A program made the position numbers and the translations under genes. The notes under the pieces are model-generated. The model was not told the DNA's origin and searched no databases. It worked only from the letters and a program-made list of their open reading frames with translations. Positions 29,628 to 39,336 of a stretch of 47,454 bases of DNA are shown piece after piece; position 1 is the stretch's first letter; the number at the start of each line of letters is the position of its first letter. This DNA comes from Veillonella ratti (GTDB taxonomy: Bacteria; Bacillota; Negativicutes; Veillonellales; Veillonellaceae). The DNA lies in assembly GCF_003992115.1 (NCBI RefSeq), contig NZ_RQUX01000018.1, positions 1-47,454 of the forward strand. Direction: 5' to 3'.

Positions 29628-30678
29628 TCAGTTTCACATCCTTTACATATGGCATTGATTCTTCATCAATCGTAATATTCTCTACTCCGCCATTAACTGT
29701 TAAATTAGCATAGTCATTAATCCCTGTTTTCTCAAGGATCATTTGACCTATTTTAGCTACAGATACATATGGCAGATTAAATATTTTGCTTCTAAAATAA
29801 TCATTTACCATATTTTTTATTTCTTCCGCTGTGCCCGTGCCATCAGTTACTTTTAACTGTATATTTATCGCTACTTTTGTAGGACCTACAACTGTAACTG
29901 TTGGCCCTATTATCCTAAATTCAGCGATATGATTTGCAACTTTACTTATTAAATCATCACTCGGGAAATCATTGTTACTATCTCCAATTACTACTTTAAC
30001 GGTGCCATTGCCTGCCCATAAAGGTATAACCCATACTTCACCAACACCTGGAACTTCTTGTGCCATTAATTTGTAATGTGCATCATTATTTGATGTTGCT
30101 GGCATATTTACCTTAAAATCAATTCGCTTTCGTAATTCCTCATCCTCTTCTTCGTCAAATCCATCATACGCTGCTTCTGGATTATTTACTTTTGAAATCC
30201 CATAAATAGATACTGGGATTTTATTAATCGTATCAGCTTCCACATTAAATTCTGCGCCTGGTTCCTGTGCTTCGGCTTTAACTTTTACTTGCCCTGAAGC
30301 GGGAATAATTACATCTTCTGATGTAATAAAATTTATTCCTGTTGCTGTTGCGAACATTGACCCTTTTAATAATTGAGCACCACTATTACCAAATACAGTT
30401 AATTCTACTATTGCCTTCGTCGCCTTTTTTCGATGTATATTATGCCGATTGCCAATCATCTCAAGATAAGGCCCCCAGGAAGTTTCTAAAAAGGCTGCAG
30501 CTAAAATCAATTCATCTTCTGCATATCCTTTTTCAAACTCCACTGCACTTGCTGACATCGTATCAAATGCAAATGTACCTTCTGTGGTGCTTATATTATC
30601 TGGATTTTTTTCTTCAAAATCAGCTTTTAATCTCTCTAAAATTTTCAACTGAGTTTGATTAAATTCAAATTCAATCAT
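29620..30678 (-). CDS. Baseplate J-like protein
   Basis: 352 residues from ATG 30678, chosen because GAGGTG lies just upstream and DUF2634 ends right beside it. EKNPDNISTTEGTFAFDTMS, IHRKKATKAIVELTVFGNSG, DGFDEEEDEELRKRIDFKVN, QEVPGVGEVWVIPLWAGNGT and TGINDYANLTVNGG are typical. Same role as 25130-26227. Confidence 0.94.
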   Translation of the reverse strand: MIEFEFNQTQLKILERLKADFEEKNPDNISTTEGTFAFDTMSASAVEFEKGYAEDELILAAAFLETSWGPYLEMIGNRHNIHRKKATKAIVELTVFGNSGAQLLKGSMFATATGINFITSEDVIIPASGQVKVKAEAQEPGAEFNVEADTINKIPVSIYGISKVNNPEAAYDGFDEEEDEELRKRIDFKVNMPATSNNDAHYKLMAQEVPGVGEVWVIPLWAGNGTVKVVIGDSNNDFPSDDLISKVANHIAEFRIIGPTVTVVGPTKVAINIQLKVTDGTGTAEEIKNMVNDYFRSKIFNLPYVSVAKIGQMILEKTGINDYANLTVNGGVENITIDEESMPYVKDVKLIV

Positions 30679-30679
30679 T

Positions 30680-31096
30680 TCACACCTCAATTCCAAGTAC
30701 TGTATCACCATAAATAGTTACTAACTCTATTTGTAACTTAAATATTTTCTTCTCCTGTTCAATCCCTAATATATTTACATCTTTAATATAAGGATTTACT
30801 AGCAGCGCTTCTTCAATATATCTAAATACTTCTACCGCTTCAGTGCCATCATTAGTTACTGTGCCTATAAAATGCTCTAATTCTGCTCCGTAATCGTCAA
30901 AATAAGCTCTATATCGATAACGTTCTGTGATTAGTGCTTTGTAGGCCCATACTTTAATAGCTTCATTTTGTGTTAAAACTACCAGTCGGCCATTTTCTAT
31001 GACAAATTGATTCTTTTTAAAATCAAAGGCATATTCCCTAAATTCTGGTAATTCATTTTTAGGTACGTCTTTTAACTCCAAAAATGGATTTGCCAT
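30680..31096 (-). CDS. Baseplate protein (DUF2634, XkdS-like)
   Basis: 138 residues. YAFDFKKNQFVIENGRLVVL, EAIKVWAYKALITERYRYRA, FDDYGAELEHFIGT match DUF2634 and the left protein at 24715. Starts within one base of the end of the previous gene. Confidence 0.88.
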   Translation of the reverse strand: MANPFLELKDVPKNELPEFREYAFDFKKNQFVIENGRLVVLTQNEAIKVWAYKALITERYRYRAYFDDYGAELEHFIGTVTNDGTEAVEVFRYIEEALLVNPYIKDVNILGIEQEKKIFKLQIELVTIYGDTVLGIEV

Positions 31097-31530
31097 TAAT
31101 AAACACCATCCAATCTTACAAGCTTACAGAGCACCGCATATTGTTCGACAGTTTTATTATCCTGGCCTACGATTGGGATTAGTAAAACCGTATCCCCAAC
31201 ATGCCAAGTATCCGTCATAATAATATTTTCTGTATAGTCATTATCAATGTCATGATTATGACTAGCAAATTCTGCATAGCCCCCTCCACCGGCCCTGTTT
31301 TGAGTAGCCGATACTAAATGACCTTTAGTATGTCTTTCATGCCCTTGTAGCCAATATTCATCGAGCCAAATAAACGCTTTTGTAATTGGCATACCATCAA
31401 CAGATACAACTAAATTAGGTGGTGGTGATACTATCTTGCCAAGTTTGGCCATAGCCTGTATACCTGCGCTCCCTGCCATACTTTTATTTAAATCTAATAG
31501 TTGTTTGTAAGGATTATCCAACTCTTTCAT
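31096..31530 (-). CDS. Baseplate protein (DUF2577-like)
   Basis: 144 residues. KLGKIVSPPPNLVVSVDGMP, RHTKGHLVSATQNRAGGGGY and DTWHVGDTVLLIPIVGQDNK are the recognisable parts. Same place and domain type as 24331 but poorly similar in sequence. Overlaps the hub gene by 4 bp. Confidence 0.75.
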   Translation of the reverse strand: MKELDNPYKQLLDLNKSMAGSAGIQAMAKLGKIVSPPPNLVVSVDGMPITKAFIWLDEYWLQGHERHTKGHLVSATQNRAGGGGYAEFASHNHDIDNDYTENIIMTDTWHVGDTVLLIPIVGQDNKTVEQYAVLCKLVRLDGVY

Positions 31531-32597
31531 TTTTTCTTCCTCTTTCTTTTGCTAGGTTTAAAATATGGCGGAGCGATTTCACTTTGTGTAATTACTGGTT
31601 GTTCTGGATTGTCTGGCATATACTCTAGGGATAATTGCATGTCATGTTGATAATTATCAAAAGTATGCGTATCCGATTTTATAAAAAACTTTCCTTTTAG
31701 CTGTTCTTCTTCAACAATTATTACATAGCCAGTGATGCATTGAAAATATCCAGTTCCCTTAAGACTTGATTCATCTTCTACACGTTTTAATTTAGATTTG
31801 GCCATCTTAACATTGTCTACCGTTTCCCCTTCTTTGGGTGGTTGCATCTTATAAATATCTTGAATTAACCCATATCGCTGTACATCTGCATCATTAGTAA
31901 ACACTTGACTTACTGACCCATGTTGGTCAATAGCCTTTACTCGATTAACCATATTTTCAATGCTTTCGCTATGTTCTGTATTGTTTACATTGAGCATGTC
32001 ACTGGCTATATAATTTTCAATGACTGTCCCCTTTTCAATTACATTAAGTCCACCATCTAACATGATTGCTGTATAGGTTTTCCCTGTGTCCGCATATGTA
32101 CGTTCAAATAACATACTAAATGTTTCTGTGCATGATTTATTTTCGGCTATAAAACTGACTACTGTATTTAATTGAGGTATTGTCTCTGCCACAGGCACAC
32201 CAATTTCATTACAGATTTGTTTAATGGCATCTGTCACTGTTACCTTCTCAAACACACGTTGTATTTTTGATTTAGCCAAATAAATCATATCGTCATAAGC
32301 TGTAAAAGAAAATGTATATCCGTCTGTTGACCGTCTTCTAAAGAATATACGGCCGTAAAACAAATCATACGTCCGGTCTTGTTCATCAATTACGCTAAAT
32401 GTAACTAAACCGCCAAGCTGTAATGATAAATTGATAAAGCTTTCATCTTTAGTATTGTAAGCTATTTCAAATTCAATTTTTCGTGCCGCTTGTGATGTAT
32501 CCCCACTCCACGTTACTTTAAGAATGTAATTACTTATGTCTTTATCTTCAACCCCATTTTCTGTGCCCGGGGGATCTGTATAGTATAGCTTAATCAT
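31527..32597 (-). CDS. Tail hub protein (XkdQ/gpD-like)
   Basis: 356 residues. NYILKVTWSGDTSQAARKIE, QRVFEKVTVTDAIKQICNEI, IENMVNRVKAIDQHG, DTHTFDNYQHDMQLSLEYMP show the hub family. A very basic tail (KPSKRKRKKK) ends it. Overlaps the LysM gene by 4 bp. Confidence 0.88.
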   Translation of the reverse strand: MIKLYYTDPPGTENGVEDKDISNYILKVTWSGDTSQAARKIEFEIAYNTKDESFINLSLQLGGLVTFSVIDEQDRTYDLFYGRIFFRRRSTDGYTFSFTAYDDMIYLAKSKIQRVFEKVTVTDAIKQICNEIGVPVAETIPQLNTVVSFIAENKSCTETFSMLFERTYADTGKTYTAIMLDGGLNVIEKGTVIENYIASDMLNVNNTEHSESIENMVNRVKAIDQHGSVSQVFTNDADVQRYGLIQDIYKMQPPKEGETVDNVKMAKSKLKRVEDESSLKGTGYFQCITGYVIIVEEEQLKGKFFIKSDTHTFDNYQHDMQLSLEYMPDNPEQPVITQSEIAPPYFKPSKRKRKKK

Positions 32598-33322
32598 AAT
32601 GTAAACCTCTTACCATTAAGGCTGACAATCCCTCGTGTTGCTTTAACTACATCACCAGCCTTTAAATTTTTCTTAGCTAACTGCTTGTATAATGCCAGTC
32701 TTTGAGGTCCTTGTTGTTCAATTTTACTAAATTGTCCAACTGCTCGTGCTGCAATATCCATAGGACTATCTCCAGGATAAATATTAAATTCTCTTTTTTC
32801 AGGGATTTCAGCCACACGACCATTTAGCCCTGTAATATCATTAATTTGTTCCGCTTCAGGTGTGATGTAACGATACTCTTTTAAATTCAACGTATAATAA
32901 ATGTCACTCGTACCATCTTTTTCTTGATAAGGGAACGATTCTATGGTGCATGCCAAGCTAATATTTGTGCCAGAAATAGTAATGCGGCATGGCTTACGTT
33001 TAGTCGCAAATGTTTCTATTTTTTTTACATATGACCACGGATCATCAGCTTGCCCATCAACAAAACTATATTGTTGCGCTGGAAATAATGAACTAAACTT
33101 TAATGTTTTAAGCCCTGGTGTACCAATCATATTAATATCGCCAATATTATTAACTCGTATTGTAGCATTATTATACGGGTTTTCTACTTCATATGATGAT
33201 GGTGGAACAGGTAATCGAACCTGCTCCCCATCACACGAAATAACAAATGTACAGCCTTGATTTAATCCACCATTGCCAGTGCTACTCAACACTTTACGTA
33301 TAAAACTCATAAAAGATGCCAT
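32594..33322 (-). CDS. LysM-containing baseplate hub-associated protein (XkdP-like)
   Basis: 242 residues. The N-terminal domain (PPSSYEVENPYNNATIRVNN, GLKTLKFSSLFPAQQYSFVD, YYTLNLKEYRYITPE) is like the whole left protein at 22780. Residues about 178-242 (EFNIYPGDSPMDIAARAVGQ.., LKAGDVVKATRGI) are a LysM domain that may bind peptidoglycan. The LysM is absent in the left phage. Confidence 0.85.
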   Translation of the reverse strand: MASFMSFIRKVLSSTGNGGLNQGCTFVISCDGEQVRLPVPPSSYEVENPYNNATIRVNNIGDINMIGTPGLKTLKFSSLFPAQQYSFVDGQADDPWSYVKKIETFATKRKPCRITISGTNISLACTIESFPYQEKDGTSDIYYTLNLKEYRYITPEAEQINDITGLNGRVAEIPEKREFNIYPGDSPMDIAARAVGQFSKIEQQGPQRLALYKQLAKKNLKAGDVVKATRGIVSLNGKRFTL

Positions 33323-35910
33323 TACACTGCCCCCTCATTTTGATTAATCGCTGCCTTTTGCATTTCATAGTAAATCGCTGCTGCCACTTTTCTTGCTAAC
33401 TCTTTAATGTCACCACCAGAAGTAATAGTGGTGCCATAAAAGTTAATATTAATCGCTGGTCCGCCACCACCACTACGTTTGCCTTGATTGTAAGCACTTG
33501 TTAACGACTGGTCATGTGGTATTACTTGTGTGCCGGTAGGTAAATTTACAATTTCAGCGCCTTTATCATGGATCATCGCTGGGCCACCCATCCAGTTGTT
33601 GGTGCCTGTATATAAGCGTGGTATCCCCAGTGGGCCAAATTTAGAGCCACCAATACCAGGAACCCAAGATGGTACGTCAACAGATATACCATTAATGCCA
33701 TCAATAATAGAGTTAATAGCCCCCTTAATACCATTTAACACGCCTTCACAGATGCCCGTGATGCCACCAAAAATGGAATCAAAAATGGAAACAACGGCTT
33801 GCCAGGCCCCAGCCCAATCGCCGACAAAAACCGCTACAATAAAGTTAATTACCCCGGCTAGCACGCCTATTACTGCCCCCATGACAGATGCCACTACATC
33901 AATAACCATCACTAGTTGATTGGTAAATATATTAATTACCACCATAATAGCTCCTACTAGACCCGCTCCAAGGATTTGTGATACAGCTGCAATAGCTCCA
34001 AATAAAATAGCCAAAGGCCCTTGCCCTTGTGCAGCTTGATTAAATAAATCGGCTAATAAATTAATGATTGGTTGTACCGCTGTAATCAATGCATTAAATG
34101 CTGGTTGTAATGTTGTATAAGCACGATTAAACGCATCACTAATAATCCCCCACATTTGCATAAAAAACGGGCCTACTTTATCCCAGTTTTGATACAAAAT
34201 ATACGCTGCGCCAGCAATAGCCATTATGGCAATGCCAATTGGGCTTAAAAATAGCGCTCGACCAGCCATAGCAACCATACGTATGCCTCTTGCAATCATA
34301 GTAAAGGCTCGAAAAGCCCCACTACTAATTGAGGATAAGTTAAATCCTTTTAATGCTCCAAAAATACCTTGAAACACATTGCCAATGCCGGCTCTCATGC
34401 CGCCAAGTAATCCGCTAAATAATCCACCTACATTAATACTTCGAATCCCACCAAGAGCGCTTTTAATAATCCCACTCCAAGTTAATCCACGCATAAATGT
34501 AAACGCACTAAGCGCACTACTTTTAACTACGTTAAATACAGTTGTTAACCCCCCATAAGATTTCATGAGCCCTTGCACAGAGTATTGTAATAACTTGTTA
34601 CTTACAGTGCCACCAGCCATTACAATACGCACGCTAGCCCAGGTACGCATTAATGTGCCACCCATAGTAATTGCTTTGCCCAATACCAAAGTAAATCCAG
34701 TAAAAGCAACAATCCCAATTGCAATATTGCCTAACAATAATTTTTGCTCTGGTGTTAACGCATTAAGGCTATCTGCAAACCATGCAATAGCAGCAGCTGC
34801 GGCCTGGATTTGAGGCCGTAATACATCGCCCATATTTATCGCAAATGATTCAATGGACCCCATCATATCGTCAATGGATCCTTTTACCGTATTTTTCATA
34901 ATTTCAAATTGGGCTTGTGATGACCCAGCTGCGTTGTACATCGCCTCTGTCATTTCCCGATATGCTTCAGGTGACGTTTTTAATAGTGCCAATAGCCCGC
35001 TATAGCCTTCTTCGCCTGAAATAGCTTTAGCCATTGCTACTTGCTCTGTATCAGCTAATCCCCCCATCGCTGTGCGCAATTGTCCAATTACATTTTCTAG
35101 GCCAATAAAATTCCCCTGCGAATCTTTTACCTGAATGCCTAACTGCGATAAAGCCTCTGCTGCCGCTTTAGGTGGTGCAGCTAACCGTGATAACGTAGAG
35201 CGCAAAGTTGTACCAACAGTTGATGCTGCAATCCCATTATTACGCATAATCGCCATAGCAGCTGATAAATCCTCAATCTGTATCCCCAAGGTTGCTGCTG
35301 GTGCGCCTGCATATTGCATAGCAACACCAAAATCATTAAGTGATAGGCTTGACATATTATTTGCTTGTTGGATTACATCGGATACTCGTACAGTATTGGC
35401 TGCAATATCCCCTTGTTTTAACCCCCATACATTTAAGGCATTACTTACTACTTCTGAGGTAAGCGCCAAATCTTCACCGGCGGCAACGGATGAGGTAATA
35501 ACGGATGGCATCATAGCCATTATTTCTTTAGCATTATAGCCCGCAGCGGCTAGATTATCCATCCCCTGCGCTGCTTCAGTAGCCGAAATCGGAAAATCAG
35601 CCCCTAATCGACTAGCTGTAGAGCGCATTTGTTCCATTTCTTCAGCGGTGGCTCCTGCTTTAGCAGCCGCAGCAGTAACAACAGAATCAAACCCAACAAA
35701 GGCTTTTGCTCCCATTGCTCCCATTGCTACAATGCCTGCTGCAACCGGAGTTAAGGCTTCCCCCACGCCTGAAATATCTTTCCCCAGGCGTTGAACATTG
35801 CGACCGGCAGCGTTTTGTTGCTTAGCTGTCATTGACAACTGGCTATTAATTGCCCGTAATGGCGCTGTCACACCATCAACCAAGCGCATCATTACATCAA
35901 TTACTTCCAC
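33322..35910 (-). CDS. Tail tape measure protein
   Basis: 862 residues from GTG 35910, placed after GGGGTGAACCGGTA; ATG a few codons later is possible. VMMRLVDGVTAPLRAINSQL begins it, GADFPISATEAAQGMDNLAA and GYNAKEIMAM mark a TP901-type tape domain, and the end has NWMGGPAMIHDKGAEIVNLP, GTQVIPHDQS. Several long hydrophobic helices lie between 390 and 700. Longer than the left tape measure by 94 residues. Confidence 0.94.
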   Translation of the reverse strand: MEVIDVMMRLVDGVTAPLRAINSQLSMTAKQQNAAGRNVQRLGKDISGVGEALTPVAAGIVAMGAMGAKAFVGFDSVVTAAAAKAGATAEEMEQMRSTASRLGADFPISATEAAQGMDNLAAAGYNAKEIMAMMPSVITSSVAAGEDLALTSEVVSNALNVWGLKQGDIAANTVRVSDVIQQANNMSSLSLNDFGVAMQYAGAPAATLGIQIEDLSAAMAIMRNNGIAASTVGTTLRSTLSRLAAPPKAAAEALSQLGIQVKDSQGNFIGLENVIGQLRTAMGGLADTEQVAMAKAISGEEGYSGLLALLKTSPEAYREMTEAMYNAAGSSQAQFEIMKNTVKGSIDDMMGSIESFAINMGDVLRPQIQAAAAAIAWFADSLNALTPEQKLLLGNIAIGIVAFTGFTLVLGKAITMGGTLMRTWASVRIVMAGGTVSNKLLQYSVQGLMKSYGGLTTVFNVVKSSALSAFTFMRGLTWSGIIKSALGGIRSINVGGLFSGLLGGMRAGIGNVFQGIFGALKGFNLSSISSGAFRAFTMIARGIRMVAMAGRALFLSPIGIAIMAIAGAAYILYQNWDKVGPFFMQMWGIISDAFNRAYTTLQPAFNALITAVQPIINLLADLFNQAAQGQGPLAILFGAIAAVSQILGAGLVGAIMVVINIFTNQLVMVIDVVASVMGAVIGVLAGVINFIVAVFVGDWAGAWQAVVSIFDSIFGGITGICEGVLNGIKGAINSIIDGINGISVDVPSWVPGIGGSKFGPLGIPRLYTGTNNWMGGPAMIHDKGAEIVNLPTGTQVIPHDQSLTSAYNQGKRSGGGGPAININFYGTTITSGGDIKELARKVAAAIYYEMQKAAINQNEGAV

Positions 35911-36110
35911 TACCGGTTCACCCCTCTACTATTTAGCTTATTGATATAATCTGCCTCGGCCTTTTCTTCTTCTATTTCTTTTAAAAAAAAGGCTCTCAAA
36001 ACAATTTTTTCATTTTCTGGTAACGATAAAAACACCGACGGCAACACGTGATGTTTTTTAAATAAAATATATAAAAATTCCGTGTAACCGTCGGTCTTAA
36101 TTAGTTTTTT
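35910..36110 (-). CDS. Chaperone -1 frameshift extension (right phage)
   Basis: The heptamer A AAA AAC (36104-36110) is in phase just before the 0-frame stop. The -1 frame reads LIKTDGYTEFLYILFKKHHV, LPSVFLSLPENEKIVLRAFF and LKEIEEEKAEADYINKLNSR, ending at 35910, overlapping the tape-measure start. Matches the left phage arrangement. Confidence 0.85.
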   Translation of the reverse strand, partial: KKLIKTDGYTEFLYILFKKHHVLPSVFLSLPENEKIVLRAFFLKEIEEEKAEADYINKLNSRGVNR

Positions 36111-36520
36111 ACTTCTTCAACTGCTTTTTTATTTTTTTCTTTTTCAAAACCACTTAATTTATTAATTTTGCCAGCAATGGCAGTGATTTCACCGGCTAAT
36201 AAGATTTTTTCAAACAAATCTTTTTTAGTGCCAGCTCCAAATTTTTTCAAAACTTCTTGATTTTTAAAGTCTTCATTGATAATCCCATCGGCGAGAGTGG
36301 CCAATTGTAAATCAAACAAATTAACTTCCTGTTTACCATCTTCACCAACCGTCATATTTCGCTGCTGAATTTCATTCATGCGCTTCGTAGGAATTGCTTG
36401 TAATTCTAATACAAATGCTCCCCCTAGTGCCTTACTTAACCGAGATACTTCATAATTTTCTGTAGGCAATTTAGTAACTTGTTTCACATCAGCATTTAAA
36501 AGTAATTCTGTTAAATTCAT
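36101..36520 (-). CDS. Tail assembly chaperone, 0-frame product
   Basis: 139 residues: MNLTELLLNADVKQVTKLPT, VLELQAIPTKRMNEIQQRN, EDFKNQEVLKKFGAGTKKDL, then a Lys-rich end. XkdN-type chaperone, homologous in place with 19924. Its last codons hold the slippery site. Confidence 0.87.
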   Translation of the reverse strand: MNLTELLLNADVKQVTKLPTENYEVSRLSKALGGAFVLELQAIPTKRMNEIQQRNMTVGEDGKQEVNLFDLQLATLADGIINEDFKNQEVLKKFGAGTKKDLFEKILLAGEITAIAGKINKLSGFEKEKNKKAVEEVKN

Positions 36521-36544
36521 TATTTATTCTCCTTTTTACAATAA

Positions 36545-36976
36545 TTATTCTGCAACATCTAATAATTCAAAATCTGTAAACGTAAAATCGTAATCATCTT
36601 CCACTAATTTTTTAGCCTGCCAGTCAGCTAAAGTTAACTTATCAAATGTGGCATCTCTAATTACCACCCGCTCTGCTCCAACCGCATCAGGATCATCCAC
36701 TTTAGATACAATCGTACAAACAGTTTGCTTACCAGCTTTAATATTATCAGCCATTTTTACGGCAAAAAAAGAAGAGACATGGTTTAACTTAACGTTGCCC
36801 GTTGCCTCTGCGCCTGTAATTTTATACTGCTTAAATACTTTTTTTACCTGGTTAACTTCTTCTTTAATCAATTTTACTTCTGCTTTAAAGGCCGTTACTT
36901 CAGCCATGTATTCACCATCAATCCAAAGTTCGCCTTGCGTGCCAGACATTACCTGTTCGGCTTTCATGTTATCCAT
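36545..36976 (-). CDS. Tail tube protein (XkdM-like)
   Basis: 143 residues, the same length as the left one. GTQGELWIDGEYMAEVTAFK, EEVNQVKKVFKQYKITGAEA, DDPDAVGAERVVIRDATFDK align by eye with the left protein. Follows the sheath. Confidence 0.92.
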   Translation of the reverse strand: MDNMKAEQVMSGTQGELWIDGEYMAEVTAFKAEVKLIKEEVNQVKKVFKQYKITGAEATGNVKLNHVSSFFAVKMADNIKAGKQTVCTIVSKVDDPDAVGAERVVIRDATFDKLTLADWQAKKLVEDDYDFTFTDFELLDVAE

Positions 36977-36994
36977 ATTAATTTTCTCCTTTTA

Positions 36995-38155
36995 CTAAAT
37001 TGCAATATTTAAGTCAATATCTTCCATGGCATCTAAAATAGTAACTTTGGCTTTTAAAAATACATGCTTCTTAGTATCGGCTTTCTTCAATTCTAAATCC
37101 GACATTTGTGCCAATTCTTCTTTTGTTTTCTTACCATTCTTTAGTAGCCAAGTCTTAACCGCTTCAATGTCAATATCAATCGTGCTGCCACCTTTTAACA
37201 ATAAGCGACCATCTTCTAATTCTTTGAAATAGCCCATAATCGCTGTAATCAATAAGCATTTATTGTCATAATCGTTGGTGTATTTACCGATATAACTATC
37301 TTCCGCTGTTTTTTTGATATCGTCATACATCATGTCGGCAATATCAACAGATTTAATCGTTTGATAGGCTTCCAATCTACCTTGTGTAGTTGTAACAAGG
37401 CTGTTCATGGCACGAGACATTTTAAATTTGTCACCATCAAACCAGATAAAAAATTCCCCTTTATTTACTTTTTCATCATTTTCATCAAGGTCATATTTAT
37501 CACAGTCAATAACTTCGTTCATAGGTGCGTACGTCGCAGAAATAGTCATAGGTGTTCCACAGATAAGACCTGCAATACGTGCTGTATATTCTGCACCGGT
37601 ATATGTCTTAGTTTTTGTTTCTACAAATTCGTTGCTAAAGTTAATTACTCCTTCGTAGTCCGCATTGTATTGAGGTAATACTACTTTAACTTTTTTGTAT
37701 TTATTTTCACGATTAGTTTTTAACCATGTAGCAATTTTTTCTTTTTGCGTTTCTTCAATTGTTGGGATTGCTAAGTAATCCCAACGTTCCGGAGCAATTT
37801 TCTTCAAAGATGCATCAAATTTATCAGGCGTATTTTCATTTTCGCCCCCTTTAGGCTGCAACATCACTCGAACCCGATACGGTGTTGTTACATAGCCCAT
37901 TAATGTCTTCAAAATATAATCTTTATTCTCTTCAGATAATTCCGACGGAATATCATCAGTTGTATAAATCGTAAATGGATTTGTTAATGCTTCTATCTTT
38001 TCGTCATTTACGGTACGTTCTTTTAATAGCGTATTGATAGTAGATTCATCATCTTCCAGGATTAAAACTGCAATCCCTCGTTTGGATCGTTCTACCGCTT
38101 CAATCCCCGCTTCGGTAAACGCAATGGTTACTTTCGGCATGCCTAATTTAGCCAT
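36995..38155 (-). CDS. Tail sheath protein
   Basis: 386 residues. FTEAGIEAVERSKRGIAVLI, KFKMSRAMNSLVTTTQGRLE, KHVFLKAKVTILDAMEDIDL are sheath features and parallel the left phage. Contractile tail. Confidence 0.93.
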   Translation of the reverse strand: MAKLGMPKVTIAFTEAGIEAVERSKRGIAVLILEDDESTINTLLKERTVNDEKIEALTNPFTIYTTDDIPSELSEENKDYILKTLMGYVTTPYRVRVMLQPKGGENENTPDKFDASLKKIAPERWDYLAIPTIEETQKEKIATWLKTNRENKYKKVKVVLPQYNADYEGVINFSNEFVETKTKTYTGAEYTARIAGLICGTPMTISATYAPMNEVIDCDKYDLDENDEKVNKGEFFIWFDGDKFKMSRAMNSLVTTTQGRLEAYQTIKSVDIADMMYDDIKKTAEDSYIGKYTNDYDNKCLLITAIMGYFKELEDGRLLLKGGSTIDIDIEAVKTWLLKNGKKTKEELAQMSDLELKKADTKKHVFLKAKVTILDAMEDIDLNIAI

Positions 38156-38157
38156 AG

Positions 38158-38601
38158 TTATTCCTCCTCAATTACAAGGCTTACATCGCCTATTAATTCT
38201 CTGTCTCTTTCGCCATTATCGACTTCAAGAGCTTCTATAAATTCTGTTGTTAAATAAATTTGGTAAATATCGTCCTCTTCTCCAGCCCTGCCTACACTAA
38301 TATCCAACACTTTTAAATGCCGTTTACCTACCTGTATACCTTGCACAAATAAAAAATAGACCCGGTCTAGCAGGTCTGCATAATGTAAGTTGTCTTTATC
38401 TCCCTCTTTTGGGAAATAGGTTAGGATGATATTTACCTTTTTCTGCGCTGTATTTTTGGTATATTGCCCCGCAGTAATTAGCAGTTTAATAAAAAAGCAA
38501 GGTGTATTATAATTCCGTTGCACATCATCGGCATACACCTTGCAATTAAATTCTTTTTTTAATTCTCCAGTTACAGCGCCCATAATACTAGATAATTTCA
38601 T
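38158..38601 (-). CDS. Tail terminator-like protein (DUF6838 type)
   Basis: 147 residues: CKVYADDVQRNYNTPCFFIK, KKVNIILTYFPKEGDKDNLH, YQIYLTTEFIEALEV. Same place and layout as 17867. Overlaps the gp10-like gene by 4 bp. Confidence 0.8.
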   Translation of the reverse strand: MKLSSIMGAVTGELKKEFNCKVYADDVQRNYNTPCFFIKLLITAGQYTKNTAQKKVNIILTYFPKEGDKDNLHYADLLDRVYFLFVQGIQVGKRHLKVLDISVGRAGEEDDIYQIYLTTEFIEALEVDNGERDRELIGDVSLVIEEE

Positions 38602-38993
38602 AATTTATCCTTTACAAGCCGATAAAACTTCTTGGCCATAAGCGTTTTAATAATTGGTCCTTCTGTGTTAATAGTACGTTTTGTAAAGAAAGTCCCTTGC
38701 CTAAACCCTTTTGCATTGCCTTTTGAGTCAACAATTTTATGACCTCTTTCTGCCAAATGATAGTGTGGAGATGTATTTCTGATTTTGGCTACACTTTCAT
38801 TGCCTCGATAATCATACGATACTTTCCAATTTTTACTAATTCGTTGCTTAGAGTTTTGGTTTTTACCTATTGGCGAGTTTTCTATCAAAGCCTTGCGCAT
38901 TCGCCTAGCGCCAGTTTCTAACGCTGCTTCACTTTCCGTCGGAAACGTCTTGGCCATATGATCTAACTTAGCCATAAACTCTTCAATTTTCAT
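38598..38993 (-). CDS. HK97 gp10-like head-tail protein
   Basis: 131 residues: MAKLDHMAKTFPTESEAALE, NSPIGKNQNSKQRISKNWKV, then RNTSPHYHLAERGHKIVDSK, the gp10 His-rich signature. Overlaps its neighbours. Confidence 0.88.
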   Translation of the reverse strand: MKIEEFMAKLDHMAKTFPTESEAALETGARRMRKALIENSPIGKNQNSKQRISKNWKVSYDYRGNESVAKIRNTSPHYHLAERGHKIVDSKGNAKGFRQGTFFTKRTINTEGPIIKTLMAKKFYRLVKDKL

Positions 38994-39336
38994 CAGTTTT
39001 CAGCTTCCTTTCCACACACATCAATTCCAGTTTGACATCAGCCATATAAGGATTAATTACTGTGTTTATTTCGTATACTACATTTCGGTATCGTACGTAC
39101 ATGCCATTATTAATTCCTGGTCTAAACCGTATCGTAACCTTAATAAAATCTTCAGCTTTATCTTTAAACTGTTCAAAATAAGCACGTCCCCTAGTTGGTT
39201 CAAAGCGTGCCCATATTTTATGCTTAAAAACAGGCAAAAGCCCTACGTGAGTAAGACCAATTTCATCTTCATATTCACCATCAGTTAAGATTTCGATGCG
39301 CTTATCTAATACGCCAATCTCGTCAATATTAATCAT
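38983..39336 (-). CDS. Head-closure/head-tail joining protein
   Basis: 117 residues. LDKRIEILTDGEYEDEIGLT, HKIWARFEPTRGRAYFE, VRYRNVVYEINTVINPYMAD are Phage_H_T_join features. Overlaps both neighbours. Confidence 0.88.
   Translation of the reverse strand: MINIDEIGVLDKRIEILTDGEYEDEIGLTHVGLLPVFKHKIWARFEPTRGRAYFEQFKDKAEDFIKVTIRFRPGINNGMYVRYRNVVYEINTVINPYMADVKLELMCVERKLKTDEN

Noticed and set aside
35135-35539. Plus-strand frame within the right tape-measure gene
   Set aside because: Shadow frame in a GC-richer Ala-rich stretch; no start signal.
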